Made by a program: the position numbers and the translations under genes
Assembly: GCA_023459355.1 (NCBI GenBank)
Contig: JAEWUM010000034.1
Coordinates: 1-16,218, forward strand
Origin: Bacteroidota bacterium
GTDB lineage: Bacteria > Bacteroidota > Bacteroidia > Bacteroidales > Paludibacteraceae
DNA length: 16,218 nt
Reading direction: 5' to 3'
Notes under the pieces: generated by a model
Told to the model about the DNA's origin: nothing
The model's input: only the letters and a program-made list of their open reading frames with translations
Database searches by the model: none
Shown here: positions 6,520-12,051 of the stretch, piece after piece
Position numbering within the stretch: the first letter of the stretch is position 1
How the letters are laid out: each line of letters starts with the position of its first letter

Positions 6520-7512
6520 TTAGTTAACACGGGGAGCTGTTTCGGCAGCTCTCTTTTTTTGTTTGTGATATAGGGCTAAGTATTCCTGTTCAGTCTGACC
6601 CGGAGTGGGGATTAATTCGGCTTTATCCAAACAGTTAAGTACATGCAAATCCATGAGGGTGCTATACCCTGATCGACAAATAATTTCTTTTGCCTGTAAA
6701 AGTATGCTTGCCAGTTTATCTGTGTCGAGGTGAGGCAGGATGGTCAGGTTTTCGTGTGTCTCTTCTATTTGTCCGGAAGTTTTATTCGCCGGTAATCCCT
6801 GAATGATGAGTACCTTTTCATTTGAGTTTTTTAATCTCCTGATCAACTGCTGTTCGAAAATAGTCCGTTGCGGCTCAGGACCGGAAACCAGTGCAACAAC
6901 ATCATATGTTGAATCCGGAGTGTTTTTTGTTTTAGATAAAAGTTCAGCAAACCTTGAAAGCGGACCGATAAACCGGGCATGGCGGGGCAAAGGATATTTG
7001 TGGGATAAATCTCCACTCAGGTTCTCTTCTTCTTCATAATCAGGAATCACACAGTCATCGAACCTGTTGATGAAAAAACGGTGTCCGAGCCAGATCACAG
7101 GGGTCATGAACCCCAACCCTTTCGGCATTTTAATCATCAGCTGATGGGTAATATAGGTTGTATGGATGTGTTTGTTCCAAAGCCCGAAACGATTATCGGA
7201 AATTACCTGTTCAATTTGATGTTCGCGGATGATTTTTTTTAATTGATGATGTTCGCGGATGATGCCCCATAGTATAACAGGGATACTTCGCAGCATGGCA
7301 GTTAATTGCGATTTACCCTTGTTGTAGCGGATAGGATAGGAGGGCAATTCAATAAATGACAAGTCCGGAAACGCTGCTTTGAGTAGTTCCATCGGATGCC
7401 CGTCGGTAGCAATGATGATTTCATGTCCCTCCGAAAGCAGTTTTTGTATCAGGGGTATGCATCGGGTAGCATGACCTAATCCCCAGTTTAATGGACAAAC
7501 AAGCAGCTTCAT
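6520..7512 (-). CDS. Glycosyltransferase, GT-B fold, UDP-sugar type
   Basis: 330 residues from the ATG at 7512. The N-terminus LLVCPLNWGLGHATRCIPLI carries the GLGHATR glycine loop of nucleotide-sugar transferases related to MurG/MGT-like enzymes. A second half starts around YDVVALVSGPEPQRT, and a donor-site region follows near ICRSGYSTLMDL...ELIPTPGQTEQEYLA. No membrane segment is clear. The donor and acceptor are unknown. The chain stops soon after GQTEQEYLA, where I would expect a further 20-40 residues; the last residues (KKKRAAETAPRVN) are encoded by the opposing terminator hairpin. It is separated from xseA upstream by a palindromic repeat. Confidence 0.8.
   Translation of the reverse strand: MKLLVCPLNWGLGHATRCIPLIQKLLSEGHEIIIATDGHPMELLKAAFPDLSFIELPSYPIRYNKGKSQLTAMLRSIPVILWGIIREHHQLKKIIREHQIEQVISDNRFGLWNKHIHTTYITHQLMIKMPKGLGFMTPVIWLGHRFFINRFDDCVIPDYEEEENLSGDLSHKYPLPRHARFIGPLSRFAELLSKTKNTPDSTYDVVALVSGPEPQRTIFEQQLIRRLKNSNEKVLIIQGLPANKTSGQIEETHENLTILPHLDTDKLASILLQAKEIICRSGYSTLMDLHVLNCLDKAELIPTPGQTEQEYLALYHKQKKRAAETAPRVN
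6532..6560 (+). terminator. Rho-independent terminator of the exported-protein gene
   Basis: GGGAGCTG (6532-6539) pairs with CAGCTCTC (6546-6553) around TTTCGG, with one G.U pair, followed by seven T (6554-6560). It lies 34 bases after the stop at 6498. It falls inside the last codons of the convergent glycosyltransferase gene. Confidence 0.88.
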
Positions 7513-7568
7513 AAATTCAACAAATTCAATATTTAAAATATTTGCAACTTATTCTCATGTTATCCTTT

Positions 7569-7601
7569 AGACCTGTCAGGTTTTTAAAACCTGACAGGTC
7601 T
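7569..7601. repeat. 33-bp perfect palindrome, interspersed repeat copy 1
   Basis: AGACCTGTCAGGTTTT (7569-7584), a central T, then its exact reverse complement (7586-7601). A second copy with one mismatch lies at 11701-11729. It sits between xseA and the glycosyltransferase gene, both on the minus strand, where a 16-bp RNA stem could end or protect transcripts. There is no good T-run beyond it. Confidence 0.9.
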
Positions 7602-7619
7602 GAAAAAGGTTTAATACCA

Positions 7620-8855
7620 TCAATCAACTGTACTACCAAAATCCCCATCACTCAGATAAGTCTGTATTTTATCGCCAGGTTTAATTTTTTTTACTGAAGT
7701 GAGTCTCTTCCCATTTAGTGTCGTAATCGTGTAACCATATTTCAATAAAAAAGCCGGTGAATGTCGTTCTATGCTGTTCTCAAGTATGACTAATTTGTTT
7801 TTTTGCGTATTAATTGCCAGTCTGACAGCCTGAATCAGTCTTGATTTCTGTCGTTCTAAGGTCAGCTTCTTGTCCGAAGTTTTATTAATCAGGGCGTGCC
7901 TGATTTTCCAACTGATATCTGCTAACCTTTGATGTTGATTTTGTACCCTTTGATGGAGCAATTGGTAAATTGCGGTATATGCATCTGTCATCCTGTCTTT
8001 TGCTTCCTCCATCATTTCAATTAGCAAAGCTGCAGCAGCAGTTGGAGTTTTAACAGAAGTATGGGCTACCATATCCACGATTGATAAGTCGCGTTGGTGA
8101 CCGATACCCGCGATGATGGGCAAAGGGAATTGTGCGCAGTTTAATGCCAGTTCGTAGGAGTCAAAGCAAGCTAAATCGGTTGTAGCTCCTCCTCCCCGGA
8201 TGATAACAACCACATCGAAAAGATCAACATGTCCGTAGATGTTATCCAACGCTTCGATGATGGAATCTGCTGCCTGATCGCCCTGCATGATGGCCGGAAA
8301 TAATTTTTTATAAAAAACAAATCCATCGGGATTGTTATCGAGTTGATTGCAAAAATCATCGTATCCCGCGGCAGTAGGAGAGGAGATTACGGCAATTCTG
8401 TTTGGCAACGTAGCCATTTCCAGCGACTTATTCATTTCCATTACCCCGTCTTTTTCCAGCTGACGGATGATTTCCAGTCGCCTTTTGGCGAGTTCTCCGA
8501 GGGTATAGGTAGGATCAATATCGCGTATGTTCAGACTCAGACCAAATACATCATGAAAATCCACAGTTACCGAAACCAATACCTTGATGCCGGCATGTAG
8601 TTGCTGACCGGTACTGCTTTCGAAATAGGGCTTCAGCATACGGTAGGTGTTTGCCCAGATGTTGGCTTTCATTTTGGCAATTAAGGTGTCTGTATCCGGG
8701 TCTTTTTCTATGAATTCGAGATAGCAATGTCCGTTGGAAGCCTCGCGGAGTTCGCTGATTTCTGCTTTAATCCAGACCGTGGACTCAAAATTGACTTTGA
8801 ATACCTGATTGATAAAACGTGTAAGTTGAGATAAACTATATGTTTCTTTCTCCAT
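7620..8855 (-). CDS. xseA: Exodeoxyribonuclease VII large subunit
   Basis: 411 residues from the ATG at 8855. Residues 1 to about 115 form the OB-fold domain (TVWIKAEISELREASNGHCYLEF). Conserved catalytic-domain motifs follow: IAVISSPTAAGYDDF (154-168), VVIIRGGGATTDLACFDS (216-233) and IIAGIGHQRDLSIVDMVAHTSVKTPTAAA (247-275). A helical section leads to the C-terminal GYTITTLNGKRL...IKPGDKIQTYLSDG. With XseB it degrades single-stranded DNA to oligonucleotides. No xseB-sized gene follows; only 107 bases separate it from the next gene. The ATG lies 10 bases after the subtilase stop, suggesting one transcript. Confidence 0.95.
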   Translation of the reverse strand: MEKETYSLSQLTRFINQVFKVNFESTVWIKAEISELREASNGHCYLEFIEKDPDTDTLIAKMKANIWANTYRMLKPYFESSTGQQLHAGIKVLVSVTVDFHDVFGLSLNIRDIDPTYTLGELAKRRLEIIRQLEKDGVMEMNKSLEMATLPNRIAVISSPTAAGYDDFCNQLDNNPDGFVFYKKLFPAIMQGDQAADSIIEALDNIYGHVDLFDVVVIIRGGGATTDLACFDSYELALNCAQFPLPIIAGIGHQRDLSIVDMVAHTSVKTPTAAAALLIEMMEEAKDRMTDAYTAIYQLLHQRVQNQHQRLADISWKIRHALINKTSDKKLTLERQKSRLIQAVRLAINTQKNKLVILENSIERHSPAFLLKYGYTITTLNGKRLTSVKKIKPGDKIQTYLSDGDFGSTVD

Positions 8856-8865
8856 GGAATTTTAC

Positions 8866-10563
8866 TTAAGGAATTAAAATCTTTGAGACTTGTGAGTACC
8901 CCGGGCAACTTATCTGAGCCAGGTAAAATCCGGCTGGCAGGTGGCTGATATTCAGGGTCTCAACTGAATTGCCGAGTAATTGCCAGAATATTATTTTTCC
9001 GGTGGATGTTATAATTTGTAAACATAGTTCCTCATTTTCAAACGTAGCCTGTCTTATTATCCTGATTTCTCCGGTTCCTGTCAGATATTTCAGTTTAACA
9101 GGGAACTCAGATTTAATCTCATTCCGGTTGTTCGTTGCTGTTTGATACAGTACATGTTGAAAATCAGGAATCCCATATCCGTATTGATTATCCGGAGAAC
9201 TGAAGCGGTTTGCCGAATTAATGATATGCTGTCTGATCAGGTCAACATTGTATGATTGTGGTAATTGTTCTTTGCAATACTGAAGATAACAGGCTGTTAA
9301 TCCGGCAATGATAGGAGAGGAATAAGAGGTTCCGTTGCCATTAAATACAAGGTTGCCGTTTAAATCAACTAATGTTGTCCCCCAACCGGTGGCGCAGACT
9401 TCTGGCTTGATCCTGCTGTCGGCAGTCGGACCAAAAGATGAAAAAGCTGCAATTGTCCCGCTGGTATTCACGGCACCCGCTGTCAGAATGCCATCTGCGT
9501 CAGCGGGTGAACTGATGTGCTTCCATGTTGTGTTACCATCATTTCCGGCACTGGTACATACAATAATCCCTTTCCGGGAAGCAAGGTAAGCAGCACGACT
9601 TGCTCTCGATACCTGTCCGTTCATATCAGCATAAGTGAAATTCATGCTTTCGTCATCGAATTGGGTGTACCCCAATGATGAATTCACGATGTCTACACCC
9701 AGACTATCTGCAAATTCCAGTCCCCTGACCCAGAAATCCACTTCGACCATATATTCAGTCGGCACATATTCTGTTTGTATTAACCAGTAAGAAGCATGCG
9801 GCGCGGCACCCACGAACTGTCCGGGCAGATTCCCCGCCATAATCGACAATACATTAGCACCATGCGTATCCTCCTGATAGACATTGACTGACGGATCAAT
9901 GATGTTTTTTACGCCCGATAGTCTGTTTTGAATCCGTAGGCTGTCGAATGCCGGGTTGGTATCCACGTTTCTGAAACCCGCATCCAGTACCCCGATGAGT
10001 ATGTTCTTACCAGTATAGCCGGTTTCGTGTAATGCTTTCCCGTTCAGTTGATTGAGTTGTGCAGCAGCATATCCGTATTCGAATTCATAAACAGGTTCAA
10101 CATCATGTTCAAATTCCTGCGCACCCTCGGGATCCATGCGTTTTGTGCGCAGTGCCGGTGCCGGTTGCGCTGTCAGTATTTTGCCGGTATATTCTACTCG
10201 TTTCACGAATGAGAGCGGACGGATGAGTCCCATCAGCGATGAATCATTCGTAATCACGGTAATCCCGTTCATCCACTTACTGGAGGAATGAAAAGATACT
10301 CCCTGATTAACCACCTGGTTGATATAAGTAGCATTAACCGGCAAATCAGTTGAGTCAATTGCAATCTGTTGTTCACTTCTTCTTTGAATGGATTTTGAAC
10401 TCAGATATGCAGCGGGATTATCAAGGGAATAGGGCGTGTTGTTTTTATCTTTAAACTGAACGAAAAAGTAGTATGAGTCAGCAAACAGGAAGTTTGTGAA
10501 ACAGAAAAAAAACAGCAAGGTTGTTATTGCCTGTTTTCGTATGGGATTTTTCTTTTGAATCAT
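8866..10563 (-). CDS. Subtilisin-family (S8) serine protease with T9SS sorting domain
   Basis: 565 residues from the ATG at 10563 (MIQKKNPIRK...); the frame is open to 10608, but the extension would precede the signal peptide. A signal peptide occupies about residues 1-28 (hydrophobic core ITTLLFFFCFTNFLFA). Residues 30 to about 135 look like an inhibitor-type propeptide. The catalytic triad is D194 (VLDAGF), H234 (DTHGANV) and S413 (NGTSYSSP), with N341 (SAGND) at the oxyanion position. The last 80 or so residues (GKIIFWQLL, NISHLPAGFYLAQI, SKILIP) match a type A T9SS C-terminal domain, so the enzyme is predicted to cross the outer membrane and be surface-attached or released. Substrate unknown. 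It lies directly upstream of xseA. Confidence 0.93.
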   Translation of the reverse strand: MIQKKNPIRKQAITTLLFFFCFTNFLFADSYYFFVQFKDKNNTPYSLDNPAAYLSSKSIQRRSEQQIAIDSTDLPVNATYINQVVNQGVSFHSSSKWMNGITVITNDSSLMGLIRPLSFVKRVEYTGKILTAQPAPALRTKRMDPEGAQEFEHDVEPVYEFEYGYAAAQLNQLNGKALHETGYTGKNILIGVLDAGFRNVDTNPAFDSLRIQNRLSGVKNIIDPSVNVYQEDTHGANVLSIMAGNLPGQFVGAAPHASYWLIQTEYVPTEYMVEVDFWVRGLEFADSLGVDIVNSSLGYTQFDDESMNFTYADMNGQVSRASRAAYLASRKGIIVCTSAGNDGNTTWKHISSPADADGILTAGAVNTSGTIAAFSSFGPTADSRIKPEVCATGWGTTLVDLNGNLVFNGNGTSYSSPIIAGLTACYLQYCKEQLPQSYNVDLIRQHIINSANRFSSPDNQYGYGIPDFQHVLYQTATNNRNEIKSEFPVKLKYLTGTGEIRIIRQATFENEELCLQIITSTGKIIFWQLLGNSVETLNISHLPAGFYLAQISCPGYSQVSKILIP

Positions 10564-10582
10564 GAAGAAGAAATTATCTCTG

Positions 10583-10590
10583 CAAATATA
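10583..10590 (-). promoter_or_regulatory. Candidate -7 box of the subtilase-xseA unit
   Basis: Minus-strand TATATTTG (10590-10583) matches TAnnTTTG and lies 20 bases before the ATG at 10563. That implies a leader of about 13 bases. No -33 TTTG is found 19-21 bases upstream. Confidence 0.45.
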
Positions 10591-10620
10591 CAATATTTGA
10601 TTCAACATTAACAGGGAGAG

Positions 10621-10646
10621 TGAGATTTGATCTCAAATGTTGAGAT
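10621..10646. repeat. Overlapping inverted repeats TGAGAT/ATCTCA
   Basis: TGAGAT (10621-10626), ATCTCA (10630-10635) and TTGAGAT (10640-10646) can pair in two mutually exclusive ways, since the middle arm is complementary to both neighbours. It lies just upstream of the subtilase promoter region and next to the repeat island. Its role is not clear; it could be an operator. Confidence 0.5.
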
Positions 10647-10656
10647 ATTTGATTCT

Positions 10657-10719
10657 TAGTTCCCTCGCTAAGGATGACAATGATTCTCACTAGTTCCCTC
10701 GCTTCGCTCGGGATGACAA
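10657..10719 (+). repeat. Two head-to-tail left arms of the interspersed repeat
   Basis: A shortened arm (10657-10680, TAGTTCCCTCGCTAAGGATG, missing part of the core) is followed by an intact 29-bp arm at 10691-10719. Both are in the same orientation as the arm at 10735. Confidence 0.75.
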
Positions 10720-10734
10720 ATTTGGTTGGATTCT

Positions 10735-10943
10735 TAGTTCCCTCACTACGTTCGGGATGACAAATTTTGCTTAATAAATATTACCCGTCGCCCAAAGTCT
10801 GTAAAAACTGTTTTATCTTTGCAGCGACGGGTGCTAAGATTCCCGAACCGTCGCTGAAATGAATATAATCAAACAGTAAAAAATGGTGCGACGGTATCTG
10901 ACCAAACGGAATTGTTGTCATCCCGAGCGAAGCGAGGGAACTA
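10735..10943 (+). repeat. 209-bp interspersed element, copy R1
   Basis: It aligns without gaps to 11382-11590, with about 15 mismatches by hand count. Ends are 29-bp inverted arms (10735-10763 and 10915-10943). Inside are two further inverted pairs: ACCCGTCGC (10783-10791) with GCGACGGGT (10824-10832), and ACCGTCGC (10847-10854) with GCGACGGT (10888-10895). Between the first pair lies TATCTTTG (10814-10821), a perfect -7 box in sequence. No protein is encoded. It precedes the GIY-YIG gene. Confidence 0.92.
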
Positions 10944-10953
10944 GTGAGAATCA

Positions 10954-11072
10954 TTGTCATCCTGAATCGAGGGAACCAGATCTCTCGTTTCACTCGAGAT
11001 GACAGATGAGAATGTTTTAATAATACCCGTCGGAATAGATTGTAATAATTGTATTGGTACTCATTGCGACGG
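10954..11072 (+). repeat. Diverged element end and inner hairpin upstream of the GIY-YIG gene
   Basis: A decayed right arm (10954-10978, TTGTCATCCTGAATCGAGGG) is followed by a decayed left arm (10979-11003, ending CACTCGAGATGACA). A run similar to the interior of the 209-bp copies leads to ACCCGTCGG (11025-11033). CGACGG (11067-11072) pairs with CCGTCG (11027-11032) across 34 bases. The order arm, TAATA run, ACCCGTCG, GCGACGG is the same as in R1 and R2, so the gene seems to sit inside its own copy of the element. Confidence 0.7.
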
Positions 11073-11087
11073 ATGCATGATTTAGTT

Positions 11088-11384
11088 ATGAAAATACACA
11101 TCTATTATGTTTACATTTTAACCACTAAAAACAATAAAGTTCTTTATGTGGGAGTTACAAATGATCTTGTTCGTCGAGTAAATGAACATAAAAAAGGTTT
11201 ACGTGAAGGATTTACTAAAAAGTATCATGTGAACAAACTTATTTACTTTGAAATATATGATTATATCGAACATGCAATTGCACGTGAAAAACAAATAAAA
11301 GGTTACTCTAGGGATAAAAAGCTTAATCTTGTTAACGTGAAAAATCCTCAATGGAATGAATTAGATCCTCATTGTAAAAACTAG
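11088..11384 (+). CDS. Small GIY-YIG nuclease-domain protein
   Basis: 98 residues from the ATG at 11088 (MKIHIYYVYIL...); the frame is open from 11049, but that stretch is repeat sequence. The GIY-YIG core is clear: YVYIL (7-11), YVGVTNDLVRRVNEHK (20-35) with the catalytic-type Arg at 29/30 and His34, and IAREKQIKGYSRDKK (64-78) with metal-ligand Glu67. This is the stand-alone COG2827-like type, frequent in Bacteroidetes and of uncertain function; the domain cuts DNA in homing endonucleases, UvrC and some repair enzymes. The gene is AT-rich and lies between repeat copies. Its TAG stop (11382-11384) is the first three bases of repeat R2. No -7 box is seen directly upstream of the ATG. Confidence 0.88.
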   Translation: MKIHIYYVYILTTKNNKVLYVGVTNDLVRRVNEHKKGLREGFTKKYHVNKLIYFEIYDYIEHAIAREKQIKGYSRDKKLNLVNVKNPQWNELDPHCKN

Positions 11385-11590
11385 TTCCCTCGCTTCGCTC
11401 GGGATGACAAATTTTGCTTAATAAATATTACCCGTCGCCCAAAATCTGTAAAAACTATTTTATCTTTGCAGCGACGGGTGCTAAGATCCCCGAACCGTCG
11501 CTGAAATGAATTTAATCAAACAGTAAAAAATGGTGCGACGGTAATTTACCTAACAGCATTATTGTCATTCCGAGCGAAGCGAGGGAACTA
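11382..11590 (+). repeat. 209-bp interspersed element, copy R2
   Basis: It is collinear with R1: arms at 11382-11410 and 11562-11590 (one mismatch between them), ACCCGTCGC (11430-11438) with GCGACGGGT (11471-11479), and ACCGTCGC (11494-11501) with GCGACGGT (11535-11542). TATCTTTG is at 11461-11468. The stretch between the last inner arm and the right end (11543-11561) is the most diverged from R1. The left arm supplies the stop codon of the GIY-YIG gene. Confidence 0.92.
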
Positions 11591-11759
11591 AAGAAAAGAA
11601 CGTGCTATAAATTTGCACCATGAATCATTTAAAAAGACTTTGAATAAACTTTTTAGTGAAGATGTTGTTATGCAATTAAATAATTAAAATGATACAATAT
11701 ACCTGTGAGGTTTTTAAAACCTGACAGGTCTGGTCAATTAAAAATAAAAAATAAACAAT
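11591..11759 (+). other. Intergenic region before the Bfd-type gene
   Basis: Holds a -7-like TAAATTTG (11608-11615) and the palindromic repeat at 11701-11729. The only short frames are MNHLKRL-sized or lack a start codon, so I see no gene. The stretch 11591-11700 is very AT-rich. Confidence 0.5.
11701..11729. repeat. 29-bp palindrome, interspersed repeat copy 2
   Basis: ACCTGTGAGGTTTT (11701-11714), a central T, and AAAACCTGACAGGT (11716-11729). It is the same repeat as 7569-7601 with one base changed (G11707), which breaks one pair. It lies 30 bases before the Bfd-type gene. Confidence 0.88.
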
Positions 11760-11939
11760 ATGGCAGACGATCCGGTAATATGTACCTGCCTCGATTTAAC
11801 AAGAAATGACATAATCGAGGCGATAAACCAATATGGATGTAAGACGACAGATGATGTGGCAGACGCGATAGAAGCAGGCGCCGTGTGTGGGAGTTGTATA
11901 GATGATATACAGGAGATTCTCGACGAAGTCAATAGTTGA
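11760..11939 (+). CDS. Bfd-type [2Fe-2S]-binding protein
   Basis: 59 residues, ATG at 11760 to TGA at 11937-11939: MADDPVICTCLDLTRND and so on. Cysteines 8, 10, 43 and 46 make a CxC...CGSC pattern with the spacing of the BFD-like [2Fe-2S] domain (bacterioferritin-associated ferredoxin, also present in NifU and nitrite reductases). The length is that of a free-standing domain. The chain is acidic, and an additional Cys27 is present. The likely role is electron transfer, perhaps in iron release from ferritin-like storage; the partner is not in the window. The gene stands alone, with a hairpin terminator 18 bases after its stop, which supports it being real despite its size. Confidence 0.87.
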   Translation: MADDPVICTCLDLTRNDIIEAINQYGCKTTDDVADAIEAGAVCGSCIDDIQEILDEVNS

Positions 11940-11956
11940 TTTACACCATTAAACAT

Positions 11957-12005
11957 ACGTGCGGATGTGTTTCGAAAATGAAGTCATCCGCACGTTTTAT
12001 TTTTG
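11957..12005 (+). terminator. Rho-independent terminator of the Bfd-type gene
   Basis: ACGTGCGGATG (11957-11967) pairs perfectly with CATCCGCACGT (11985-11995), 11 bp with a 17-nt loop, followed by TTTATTTTTG. The end of the T-rich tail overlaps the -33 element proposed for recQ. Confidence 0.87.
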
Positions 12006-12033
12006 TGCATTTGGCGGCGTTTCACTACATTTG
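12002..12033 (+). promoter_or_regulatory. recQ promoter (Bacteroidetes type)
   Basis: TTTG (12002-12005) lies 20 bases upstream of TACATTTG (12026-12033), fitting the -33/-7 consensus for primary sigma in this phylum. The leader would be about 12 bases before the ATG at 12052. Confidence 0.65.
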
Positions 12034-12051
12034 TGCCACTAACGCCACCGC

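Noticed and set aside
7216..7262. Short duplicated stretch (GATGTTCGCGGATGAT) in the glycosyltransferase gene
   Set aside because: It encodes two IIREH runs in one helix; in frame and compatible with a working protein, so not treated as an insertion.
10824..10854. tRNA-like acceptor stem GCGACGG/CCGTCGC with a TTCCCGAA loop
   Set aside because: The stem-loop is too short for a tRNA and lacks the D and anticodon arms and a T-arm.
10781..11101. 106-residue minus-strand ORF across R1
   Set aside because: It covers the inverted repeats and gives repeat-type peptides (SSLASLGMT); it runs antisense to the start of the GIY-YIG gene.
11600..11690. Possible gene fragment (HESFKKTLNKLFSEDVV) before the palindrome
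   Set aside because: No start codon in frame, under 35 residues, very AT-rich, and no family I recognise.
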